A DNA stretch of 64,000 nucleotides from Streptomyces scabiei 87.22 (GTDB taxonomy: Bacteria; Actinomycetota; Actinomycetes; Streptomycetales; Streptomycetaceae), in the NCBI RefSeq assembly GCF_000091305.1, contig NC_013929.1, positions 10,044,001 through 10,108,000 of the forward strand. Direction: 5' to 3'. The notes under the pieces were generated by a model. It saw only the letters and a list, made by a program, of their open reading frames with translations. It was not told the DNA's origin and made no database searches. The position numbers were made by a program, and so were the translations under genes. Below, piece after piece: positions 15,714-23,281 of this stretch (the first letter of the stretch is position 1; each line of letters begins with the position of its first letter).

Positions 15714-17039
15714 TCAGGCGGAGGAGGCCGTGGGTCGGACATGGCGCAGCAGGCGTTCGCCGGACTCGCGGAGTCGGTGTTTGAGGTCGTCGAGGCCGGT
15801 GGCGAGCAGGGCGTGATCGCGTTTGCGCCAGCTGCCGGCAACCATCACGGCCTCGATGTTGGCGATGCCGGCATGCAGAGCCGTGGCGACGGGGTCGTGC
15901 GCCGGCCACAGGTTGAGCGCACGGGCGTCGACGGCGACCAGATCGGCCTGCATGCCCGCCTCGATGCGGCCCACCCGGTCGGCAAGGCCCAGTGCCCTGG
16001 CCCCTTCGACCGTGGCCCAGGCCAGTGCCTGCCTGGCGGTGATCGAAGCGGTGCCGGCGTGCATGCCGGTCGCCTGCCGGTGCTGGGCGTGGTCCAGGGC
16101 GCGCTGATGGGCCAGGGCGATGCGGGCGGCGGTGAGAAGATCGCCGGACACGGCCGTGTCGATGTCCGTGCCGAGCGAGGGGGCCGCGCCCTGGCGCAGC
16201 AGGGCGCCGGTGATGGGGGTGCCGTGTCCCTGGCCCAGTTCGTTCTCCGGCGTGGTGGTGAAGGTGACGCCCGCCTCGACGAGCCTCTTGATCCAGTCGT
16301 CGGGCAGGTCGATCCCGTGTGCGACGTTGGTCAGGGGACTGAAGAGCCCGGCGTCGCGCACGGCCTCCCAGCCGGACGAGGGTTCTCCGCCGCTCTGGTG
16401 CATCGAGACGACGAGACCGCGTTCCGCGCCGGCACGGAAATCGGCCACGGCGGTGTCGGGCGAGGAGTACTGAGGCCCTTGCAGCGCCATGCCCAGGGTG
16501 AGGAGGGCGTGATCGCGCACGGGTCCTTCGAGCAACCGGTCGATCTCGGCGAGGGGGTGGGGGACGTCCGGCGACCGGTAGGGCGTGCCGTGCAGGAAGA
16601 CGGCCCGGATACCGGCCTGCGCCAGGCCCTCGACGGCCGCGTCGGCGTGCTCGGGTGACAGCACGTTGTGACACCAGTCGCCGACGGTGGTCGTTCCGCA
16701 GTTGATCTGGTTCAGCGCGCCGACGAGATTGCTGATGTGCATGTCGGCAGGGGAGTAATGCCCGACGCACTCGCCGTGGAGGTGGGTGAGGTACTGCACC
16801 AGGGTCCAGTCGGCGCCTGCGGAGCGCAGTGCCGTCTGCCAGGTGTGCAGATGGGCGTTGACCAGCCCTGGGATGACGATCCGGCCGGAGAAATCGACGA
16901 CTTCGGCGTCGGGTGCCTCGACGCTCTCTCCGACGGCCGCGATGCGGTCCCCGTCGACGAGGATGTCGACATGCTCGGCGTCGGGTCGATCCGGCACCAT
17001 CGTGATGACCCGCGCTCCGCGCAGCAGGACGCGGCTCAT
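15714..17039 (-). CDS. Metal-dependent amidohydrolase (TRZ/ATZ, cytosine-deaminase-like)
   Basis: 441 residues of the amidohydrolase superfamily. Metal ligands are visible in order: HLHTW after IVIPGLVNA (about 60-66), His in VSMHQSGGE, His in NVAHGID and Asp in SLGTDIDTA. The C-terminal beta-sandwich returns with GRIEAGMQADLVAVDA. Family members hydrolyse C-N bonds or deaminate aromatic and heterocyclic rings. Start at 17039 with GGGGAG 9 bases upstream. It is the last gene of a four-gene leftward operon with an FAD hydroxylase and two hydrolases, suggesting a nitrogen-containing or amide-linked aromatic substrate (inference). Product specificity is not visible. Confidence 0.85.
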   Translation of the reverse strand: MSRVLLRGARVITMVPDRPDAEHVDILVDGDRIAAVGESVEAPDAEVVDFSGRIVIPGLVNAHLHTWQTALRSAGADWTLVQYLTHLHGECVGHYSPADMHISNLVGALNQINCGTTTVGDWCHNVLSPEHADAAVEGLAQAGIRAVFLHGTPYRSPDVPHPLAEIDRLLEGPVRDHALLTLGMALQGPQYSSPDTAVADFRAGAERGLVVSMHQSGGEPSSGWEAVRDAGLFSPLTNVAHGIDLPDDWIKRLVEAGVTFTTTPENELGQGHGTPITGALLRQGAAPSLGTDIDTAVSGDLLTAARIALAHQRALDHAQHRQATGMHAGTASITARQALAWATVEGARALGLADRVGRIEAGMQADLVAVDARALNLWPAHDPVATALHAGIANIEAVMVAGSWRKRDHALLATGLDDLKHRLRESGERLLRHVRPTASSA

Positions 17040-17098
17040 GCGGTGGCTCCCCGGACGGGGGTGCTGTGGCTCGGCTGAGACATGGTGCGGCTCCTTGG

Positions 17099-18628
17099 CT
17101 ACGGCGTCATGGCGCGTGCGGCGGATTGTGTGGTGGCGAGGAAGCCCGACGTGGCGATGTGCCCGATGTAGCCGTCGGGGCGGATCAGCAGCAGGGTGTC
17201 GCCGGTCAGGCCGTAGGCGCGTCGCAGGCTCTTCGCAGAGTCGCCGAAGCCGAGGCCGTCGGCGGCGGCTGGACCTACGGCGAGTCGCTTGAGCGGTGCG
17301 CCCGCCGTGGGCCAGGCGATGTGTTCGAGGTCGCGGACGGCGCGGGGGCCGTAGGCGAGAGCGGTGAAGTGCGGCCCGCGGAGGACGTCGAAGAGCCGGA
17401 TCGCGGCGCCGTCGGCGCCGCGCAGTTCGGCGTCCGGGGCGCGGTCGCCCGCGCGCAGGGTCTCGGTGCGCATGCCGTCGGCGGGGGCGAGCGGGCCGCC
17501 GTAGTAGGTCAGGGCGAGTTGCTGCTCGTCCTTGCCCCGCTTCATGCTCGACGGATCCAGCTTGGCGATGCCTCCCCACTTCGCCGTGGACAGGCCCAGG
17601 ACACCGGCGGCGATCGGCTGCCGCTCGGCCTCGTAGGTGTCCAGCAGCGCCGGGTCCGCTCCGGCGAGGACCTGTGCGATCTTCCAGCCGAGGTTGTAAC
17701 CGTCCTGCATGCCGGTGTTCAGGCCCTGGGCACCGGCCGGGGTATGCACGTGCGCGGCGTCACCGGCGAGGAAGACCCGTCCGCGGCCGTAGCTCTCCGC
17801 CAGGCGGATGTTGGGCCGGAACACCGACGTCCAGCGGATGCCGTGCAGGCGGATGCGCCGGTCGCGGGTGTGGTCGTGGATCCGTCGGATGATGTCGTGC
17901 TTCTCCGAGGGTGGTTCCTCGTCCGGCGTGAGGCGGATCATCCACTGGAACATGTCGCTGTCGGGCAGCGGGCAGGCTCCGATGAACTTGCCGCCCAGGC
18001 CAGGCCACATATGCCACCGGTCACGGGCCAGCCCTGTCACCGAGGCGTCGACGATGAGCATCCGGTCGCTCTCGTCCGTCGTCCCGACGAAACCGACACC
18101 GAGCTGCTTGCGCACCGCACTGGAACCACCGTCGGTGCCCACGACATAGCGGGCGACGATCTCGTGCGTGCCGTCCGCACCCGCCACCTTGGCGACCACG
18201 GTGTCCTCGTCCTGGGTCAGCTCGGTCAGTTCACGACCGAACTCGACCTCGCACCCGAGCTCGCCGAGCCGGGCATGCAGGGCGCGGTCCGTGCGGAACT
18301 GAGGGATCAACCAGGTATTCGGATAGGGAACGTCCGGTGTCGCTTCCTTGTCCGGGAACATCTTCCACGGCACGGCGAGAGGTCCCGCATGGATCCCGAG
18401 CCGGGGGTAGACGCTGCCGCCGGCCAGCACGTCTTTCAAGGCACCGAGGTCTTCCAGGACTTCGAGACTGCGGGGCTGGACGCCTTTGGCACGGGAGCCG
18501 TCGAAGGCATGGGGAGACCTGTCGATGATCCGTACGACGAGTCCTCGCCGTACGAGATCGATCGCCACGGCGGAGCCCGAAGGGCCCGCGCCGACGACCA
18601 GGACGTCGATGACCTGTGCGTCGTTCAC
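17099..18628 (-). CDS. FAD-dependent aromatic hydroxylase (class A flavoprotein monooxygenase)
   Basis: 509 residues. The N-terminal Rossmann motif is VLVVGAGPSGSAVAIDL; the middle DG motif is YVVGTDGGSSAVRKQLG; the second FAD motif is GRVFLAGDAAHVHTPAGAQG. The last ~130 residues form the thioredoxin-like tail found in phenol 2-monooxygenase, MhpA and PgaE relatives. These enzymes use NAD(P)H and O2 to hydroxylate phenolic rings. The GTG start at 18628 overlaps the upstream hydrolase stop (GTGA), which decides the start and indicates coupling. In context it probably prepares a ring for cleavage by an enzyme encoded elsewhere. Confidence 0.9.
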   Translation of the reverse strand: MNDAQVIDVLVVGAGPSGSAVAIDLVRRGLVVRIIDRSPHAFDGSRAKGVQPRSLEVLEDLGALKDVLAGGSVYPRLGIHAGPLAVPWKMFPDKEATPDVPYPNTWLIPQFRTDRALHARLGELGCEVEFGRELTELTQDEDTVVAKVAGADGTHEIVARYVVGTDGGSSAVRKQLGVGFVGTTDESDRMLIVDASVTGLARDRWHMWPGLGGKFIGACPLPDSDMFQWMIRLTPDEEPPSEKHDIIRRIHDHTRDRRIRLHGIRWTSVFRPNIRLAESYGRGRVFLAGDAAHVHTPAGAQGLNTGMQDGYNLGWKIAQVLAGADPALLDTYEAERQPIAAGVLGLSTAKWGGIAKLDPSSMKRGKDEQQLALTYYGGPLAPADGMRTETLRAGDRAPDAELRGADGAAIRLFDVLRGPHFTALAYGPRAVRDLEHIAWPTAGAPLKRLAVGPAAADGLGFGDSAKSLRRAYGLTGDTLLLIRPDGYIGHIATSGFLATTQSAARAMTP

Positions 18629-19530
18629 GAGTGGAGCCTTTCGCCGCGAGCGGCCACGAACGGGGCGATCTGATCGGCGACGTCGCGGGGCCGTTCGAAG
18701 GGGGCCATGTGGCCGCATTCGGGAATGACGTGATGGCGCCGGGGCTTCAGCAACCGGCGTGCCGTGTCGAGGTGGGCCAGGGGCGTGACCTCGTCCTGTT
18801 CGCCCCACAGCAGCAACGTCGGGATGTCCAGGGCACCCGTCTGCCGGAAGAGGTCGTCGCGGCCGGTGGCCGGCAGATGCTGCAGCGTGTCGAAGACCGC
18901 GTACAGCGACCCTTCGAAGCGGAACGCGTCGAGGACCATCTCGGTGAGTTCCGCGCCCAGTTCGGGGTCGCGGACGTTGTGTCCGAGGTGCCCCTGGAGT
19001 ATCCGACGGCCACGCTGCCGGGCGACGAGGCCGGCCAGCAGGTCGCTGCGGAGCAGCCGGTGCGGGGATGTCGGCCGGGGTTTCGCGAGACCGGCGGGTC
19101 CGACGATGGTGAGGGTGGACACCGACGAGGGGTACCGGGCGGCGTAGGTCATGGCGACCAGCGCGCCCATGGACGTGCCGACGAGGTGCAGTGGCCGCCC
19201 CGTCAGGTCGAGCCGTTGCGTCAGCTCGATCAGTTGCCGCGCGAACAGCGTCTCGTCGTAGCGCGCCCGTACCCGGTCCGAGTAGCCGCGGCCGTACGCG
19301 CTGCAGGTCAGGGTCCGCAGCCCGCGGCTGTGAAGCTCGGTGGCGAGGCTGTCCCAGTAGAACAGCGGGATGGTCAGTCCGCCCGCCATCACGACCAGGT
19401 CGCCGTCCTCGGGGCCGGCCAGTTCGTAGTGGGTGAAGCCGTCGGACAGTTCGATGAAACTGCCGGACAGATCCTGCCGTGCGTCGGGGTTAAGCTGCCG
19501 GTCCTCGCCTGCTGCGACGAAGTACTTCAT
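18625..19530 (-). CDS. Alpha/beta-fold hydrolase (MhpC/BphD-like)
   Basis: 301 residues with the nucleophile elbow LVGTSMGALVAM, Asp in LLWGEQDEVTPL and His in IPECGHMAPFERP, the full catalytic triad of alpha/beta hydrolases. The order and the neighbouring FAD hydroxylase resemble C-C bond hydrolases that act on meta-cleavage products. AGGAGG precedes the ATG at 19530 by about 9 bases. It overlaps the hydroxylase gene by 4 bases and follows another hydrolase gene by 19 bases. Ester hydrolysis is an alternative to C-C cleavage. Confidence 0.85.
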   Translation of the reverse strand: MKYFVAAGEDRQLNPDARQDLSGSFIELSDGFTHYELAGPEDGDLVVMAGGLTIPLFYWDSLATELHSRGLRTLTCSAYGRGYSDRVRARYDETLFARQLIELTQRLDLTGRPLHLVGTSMGALVAMTYAARYPSSVSTLTIVGPAGLAKPRPTSPHRLLRSDLLAGLVARQRGRRILQGHLGHNVRDPELGAELTEMVLDAFRFEGSLYAVFDTLQHLPATGRDDLFRQTGALDIPTLLLWGEQDEVTPLAHLDTARRLLKPRRHHVIPECGHMAPFERPRDVADQIAPFVAARGERLHS

Positions 19531-19549
19531 GGGAACGGGCCTCCTGGCC

Positions 19550-20383
19550 TCAGTGCGTGGGGGTGTCGGTGAGAGGAGTGAGGAACTTTGTGATCGCGTC
19601 GGCGACCCACTGCGGTTCCTCCTCCGGCAGCAGGTGTCCGCCGTGGGGATGGGTCAGTTCCTGGGCGCAGGGGATGTCGCGGGCGAAGTGCTGGCCGTCG
19701 ATGCCCGGGCTGCGCAGCGCGAGCGTGGGCACGGTGATGCGGGGGATCTGCGCGCTGCGGTCGGACTGGTCGGTGTTGCAGAGGTCGACGAAGGCCGAGC
19801 GGTTACCGGGCCGGTTCATGAGCTGATGGGCCCGGGTCACCATGGCGTCGTCCACGATCGTCGAGCGGGGGCCGACGTTCGCGCGCAGGTTGCGCTCGAT
19901 GGCGCCACGCGGCATCACACGGCGCAGTACGGGCCGCAGCAGGGGGTTGCGGGTCAGGCGCATGCCCGCGGGCATCTCCTTCTCCGGGTATCCGGTGGCA
20001 TTGACCAGCACCAGGCCGGTCAGCCGCTCGGGGTGGTCCAGCGCGAGGTTCCAGGCGATGTTGCCGCCCAGCGAATTGCCGGCCACCGCGTAGTGCTCCA
20101 CCTCCAGCGCCGCCACGAAGGCCGCCACCGTCGCGGCGTACGTGGAGACGCGGTAGTCGCGGTCCCTTCGAGGGCCGGTCAGGCCGAACGCCGGCAGGTC
20201 GGGGCGGATGACTTCGAACGCTTCGGACAGCAGGGCCGCCGCACGGTCGAAGTGCTGCAGTGACGAACCGCTGCCGTGCAGCAGCACGAGAGCCGGACCG
20301 TGCCCGGCGCGTTTGTAGTGGATGCGCAGACCGTCCACCGCGACGAACCGGGAGTCGGGCTGCGGCTCAGACCAGGTACTCAT
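19550..20383 (-). CDS. Alpha/beta-fold hydrolase (MhpC/BphD-like), first gene of operon
   Basis: 277 residues with LVLLHGSGSSLQHFD (oxyanion region), VAGNSLGGNIAWNL (Ser nucleophile) and HGGHLLPEEEP (His). GNSLGG is the form found in many meta-cleavage-product hydrolases. The ATG at 20383 lacks a ribosome site but lies 7-8 bases from a candidate -10 element, so the mRNA may be leaderless; a longer frame from 20419 would begin inside the -35 element. It shares the operon with a second hydrolase (19-base gap), giving two diverged hydrolases for successive or parallel substrates. Confidence 0.85.
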   Translation of the reverse strand: MSTWSEPQPDSRFVAVDGLRIHYKRAGHGPALVLLHGSGSSLQHFDRAAALLSEAFEVIRPDLPAFGLTGPRRDRDYRVSTYAATVAAFVAALEVEHYAVAGNSLGGNIAWNLALDHPERLTGLVLVNATGYPEKEMPAGMRLTRNPLLRPVLRRVMPRGAIERNLRANVGPRSTIVDDAMVTRAHQLMNRPGNRSAFVDLCNTDQSDRSAQIPRITVPTLALRSPGIDGQHFARDIPCAQELTHPHGGHLLPEEEPQWVADAITKFLTPLTDTPTH

Positions 20384-20390
20384 AATGGCT

Positions 20391-20419
20391 ACACTGTTAC
20401 CGATAAGCGGTCGTGTCAA
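20391..20419 (-). promoter_or_regulatory. Candidate promoter of the hydrolase-hydroxylase operon
   Basis: On the minus strand TTGACA (20419-20414) is followed after 17 bases by CAGTGT (20396-20391), close to the actinomycete TTGACN/TANNNT pattern. The predicted transcript start falls at the ATG (20383) or one base upstream, which would explain the missing ribosome site. Confidence 0.45.
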
Positions 20420-20555
20420 GTGCGAACCCCGGAGCGTCGAGGGTGAGCGGTCTTGTCCGGGGGAGTGGTCGGTCCGCTGTGCTGCTGGTGAGCGTCACGG
20501 TGGCTTGTCGGAGGGGGTCGCCACGTCACTCCGGTCGGCGGCGAGGTCATTCCGA

Positions 20556-20595
20556 GGTCGGCGAGGAGCGGGTACGTACCGGCTCCTCGCCGACC
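20556..20595 (-). terminator. Strong hairpin terminator after the DHA2 transporter gene
   Basis: A perfect 14-bp stem (GGTCGGCGAGGAGC at 20556-20569, partner 20582-20595) closes over a further 5-bp GGTAC/GTACC stem, with one mismatch between them. It lies 16 bases past the transporter stop. Confidence 0.8.
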
Positions 20596-20610
20596 CTCCG
20601 TCATGGGAGA

Positions 20611-22149
20611 TCAGTCGGCCGTCGGCGGTGCCTTCGGCGCACGCAGCAGGGCGCCGATCGCGGCGGCGACCACGACGACACTCACGGCGATCAGGGAAGC
20701 GGACAGGCCGTCCATGAACGCGCTCTTGACGCCGTCGGCGAGGGGCGCGCCCCGGGTTCCGAGCTGGTCGGCCACGTGGAGGCCGGCGGCCGCCGAGTGG
20801 CGTACGGATTCGGCCGCGTCGGCGGGGAGTCGGTCGACCGAGTCGGGCAGGGAGGAGCGGTAGTGGCTTCCGTAGATCGAGCCCATGAGGGCGATGCCGA
20901 TCGCCGAACCGACCTCGCGGGTGGTGTCGTTCATGGCGGAGGCGACGCCCTGCTGCCCCCGGCCGAGGGAGCCGGTGATGGCCGCCGTGCCGACGGCGCC
21001 GCTCAAGCCGATGCCGAAGCCCGCCAGGAGCAGACCGCCCAGGAAGGGCAGGTAGCCGGAGCCGACACCGAGGAAGGAGATGGCGTACAGGCCGACGGCG
21101 AGCAGGAGCAAGCCGACCGACATCACTGCCTTCATGCCGAAACGGTGGACCAGGTGCGGGGTGGCCGCGGAGGTGGGCAGCACCGCCAGCGCGACCGGGA
21201 CCAGCGCGACGGCGGCCTTCAACGGGCTGTAGTCCAGGATGAGTTGCAGGTACTGCAGGCCGACGAAGAAGAACCCGAAGACGGCCATGAACTGCACCAG
21301 GACGGTGACGGCGCCGGCCCGGAAGCCTCGGATGCCGAACAGGGCGGGGTCGAGCAGAGGATGTTCGGTGCGCAGGCCGAGGTAGGCGTAGGCGGCGAAG
21401 GCGGCGGCCGTGACGACGAAGGCGCCGATCACCACAGGCTCGGTCCAGCCTCGCTCGTTGCCCTCGATGATGGCGAAGACCAGGGTGCCGATGGCCACGG
21501 CGGTGGTGATCGCGCCGGCTACGTCAGGGCGGTGAGGGTGGCCGTCCTTGGTGTTGGGGGCCAGCAGGAGGGCGGCGAGCGCGGCGGCCACGGCGACGGC
21601 GGCGCCGGCGACGAAGATCGAGCGCCAGGAGAACCACTCCAGCAGGGCTCCGGCGGCGAGCATGCCGATGATCGCTCCGGCGGCCGCGAAGCCCGACCAG
21701 GTGGCCACGCCCTTGGCGCGCCGCTCGGGCGGGAAGGCCGCGGTGATCGTCGACAGGGTTCCCGGCATGATCATCGCGGCGCCCAGGCCCATGACGGCAC
21801 GCCAGACGATCAGCGTGGTCGTGGAGTCCGCGAACGAGGCGGCGAGGGATGCGGCGCCGAAGACGACCGTGCCGACGATGAGCACGTTGCGGCGGCCCAG
21901 GCGGTCGCCGATCGCGCCGAGCGGCAGGACGAGCGCGGCCAGTGCGACGGTGTAGGCGTCGGCGATCCAGGTCAGTGCCCCGTTGGAGGCCGACAGGTCG
22001 ATGGCCAGTTCGGGAAGGGCCAGGTTGAGGGCGGAGACGGACGCGACGACCAGGACGAGGGACAGGCACATCGCGAACAGCACGCCGCGGGTTCCGGCAC
22101 GGCCGGTGGCGACGAGTGGCGCTGTGTCCCTGCGGGGGGTGGTGATCAT
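20611..22149 (-). CDS. MFS transporter, DHA2 (EmrB/QacA) family
   Basis: 512 residues with about 14 membrane segments. LSLVLVVASVSALNLALPEL is a DHA2-like first segment, here without the usual DxTIVN Asp; GAIGDRLGRRNVLIVGT is MFS motif A. The C-terminal half is typical for 14-TM exporters. It is the only gene between a terminator (20556-20595) and an ISAs1 relic upstream. A site almost identical to the TetR-gene operator at 59226 lies 51-66 bases before its start, suggesting control by the same regulator and a role in uptake or efflux for the region 8 pathway. That link is an inference. Confidence 0.88.
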   Translation of the reverse strand: MITTPRRDTAPLVATGRAGTRGVLFAMCLSLVLVVASVSALNLALPELAIDLSASNGALTWIADAYTVALAALVLPLGAIGDRLGRRNVLIVGTVVFGAASLAASFADSTTTLIVWRAVMGLGAAMIMPGTLSTITAAFPPERRAKGVATWSGFAAAGAIIGMLAAGALLEWFSWRSIFVAGAAVAVAAALAALLLAPNTKDGHPHRPDVAGAITTAVAIGTLVFAIIEGNERGWTEPVVIGAFVVTAAAFAAYAYLGLRTEHPLLDPALFGIRGFRAGAVTVLVQFMAVFGFFFVGLQYLQLILDYSPLKAAVALVPVALAVLPTSAATPHLVHRFGMKAVMSVGLLLLAVGLYAISFLGVGSGYLPFLGGLLLAGFGIGLSGAVGTAAITGSLGRGQQGVASAMNDTTREVGSAIGIALMGSIYGSHYRSSLPDSVDRLPADAAESVRHSAAAGLHVADQLGTRGAPLADGVKSAFMDGLSASLIAVSVVVVAAAIGALLRAPKAPPTAD

Positions 22150-22194
22150 GGAGCCTCAGTCGGTGCCGGGGTCGGCGGGAAGCTGACCGCAAGG

Positions 22195-22629
22195 TTATAT
22201 TGATGAAAGTATCAACTCTGATCTCATCGCGGTCAAGCTCGTCTCGTTCGTCTTGTGGCAGACCTCGCATCGGGGGAGGACCTCGCGTCGGGCGATGACC
22301 TGGCGGCCCGCGGTCATGGCGGCGAGGAGGTGAACCTGGGTGCCGTCTCGTCGGCGGGCGCCGCGGACGGTCTTGCCGTCCACGCGTTGCAGGAGGCGGC
22401 GCATCCTGGTCCCGGCCGGGGCGACCGGCCCCGCCGGTCGCGCACGGGCGCGCCGAGCGAGGTGAGCGCGGTCGGCGGCGCGTCGGATACCCCCTGTGAT
22501 TGCGGCCAGGGACTTCGCGCCGGTGGGAACCGCGTACGCGACCTGCGCCAGGACGAAGGCCAGGGGATGGCGACTGCCGACCCCGCCCTGCTGAGCGAGA
22601 ACCGAAAGAATCTCGTGGTTGCCTGGCAA
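22195..22629 (-). pseudogene. ISAs1-family transposase remnant
   Basis: The frame encodes pieces of an ISAs1 (H-repeat type) DDE transposase: SRHPLAFVLAQVAYAV and GAKSLAAI near the start, RMRRLLQRVDGKTVRGARRR where a segment between LQRVD and the catalytic DGK strand is deleted, then QVHLLAAM, QVIARREV and KTNE. About 250 downstream residues with the remaining catalytic acids are missing, so it is dead. The KTNE motif ends close to the promoter region of the neighbouring transporter gene. Confidence 0.75.
22200..22215. promoter_or_regulatory. Operator-like inverted repeat upstream of the DHA2 transporter
   Basis: TTGAT-GAAAGT-ATCAA reads TTGATACTTTCATCAA on the minus strand. It lies 51-66 bases upstream of the transporter start and just upstream of a TATAAC -10-like element. 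It matches the site at 59226-59240 at 14 of 15 positions. Confidence 0.6.
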
Positions 22630-22639
22630 ACCCGCTGGC

Positions 22640-22645
22640 TAGAGT
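22640..22645 (+). promoter_or_regulatory. Candidate -10 element for a leaderless macro-domain transcript
   Basis: TAGAGT (a good TANNNT -10) ends 6 bases before the GTG at 22652, with a weak GTTGCC 16 bases upstream. The GTG has no ribosome site, so leaderless translation is likely. Confidence 0.4.
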
Positions 22646-22651
22646 CGCGTC

Positions 22652-23128
22652 GTGACTCAGGAGATCAGTTACGTCGTCGGCGATGCCACCGCGCCCCAGG
22701 GCGAAGGCCCGAAGATCATCGCGCACGTCTGCAACGACGCGGGCGGCTGGGGCAAGGGCTTCGTGCTGCCGCTCGCCCGACGTTGGCCGCAGACCAGGAC
22801 GGCGTACAAGACCTGGTAACGCGACCGGGACACCAGCGGTTTCGCGCTCGGCGCGGTGCAGTTCGTGCCGGCCGAGGCAGACCTCCTCGTCGCCAACATG
22901 ATCGGCCAGCACGGCTACCGTCCCAGCAGCACCCCACCCGTCAGGTACGAAGCCATCGGTGCCGCCCTCGCCACCGTCGCCGACCGTGCGCTGCACCTTC
23001 GGGCCTCGGTGCACATGCCTCGGATCGGTTGCGGACTTGCCGGCGGCCGGTGGGAACTGGTCGAGCCGCTCGTCGTGGATACGTTGACCCGGCGCGGGGT
23101 GCCCGTCACCGTCTACGACTTGGCCTGA
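22652..23128 (+). pseudogene. Macro-domain (ADP-ribose-binding) protein gene with internal TAA stop
   Basis: One continuous frame encodes a ~158-residue macro domain: ISYVVGDATAPQGEGPKIIA, HVCNDAGGWGKGFVLPLARR, LGAVQFVPAEADLLVANMIG and HMPRIGCGLAGGRWE, the ADP-ribose loop. Codon 56 (22817-22819) is TAA in RTAYKTW-stop-RDRD, where related proteins usually have Tyr; one base change from TAC or TAT explains it. The rest of the frame is undamaged, with normal codon use, so the lesion is recent or a sequencing error. Intact relatives hydrolyse ADP-ribose esters or remove ADP-ribose from targets. The second half could restart at GTG 22856 but would lack half the fold. Confidence 0.75.
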
Positions 23129-23281
23129 CGACAGCCGGCAGTTCCCGACGCTCCCTGACACGCAGCGGGCCCCGGGCACGTGACAGCTCGCGACCCCCGC
23201 CGCCCACCCGCCGCCATGAAGGCCATGTCGGCCGGTGGCTCGGCCCGGCTGTCGCCCGAGGCGTTCGCCCGCGCGGCTCGC

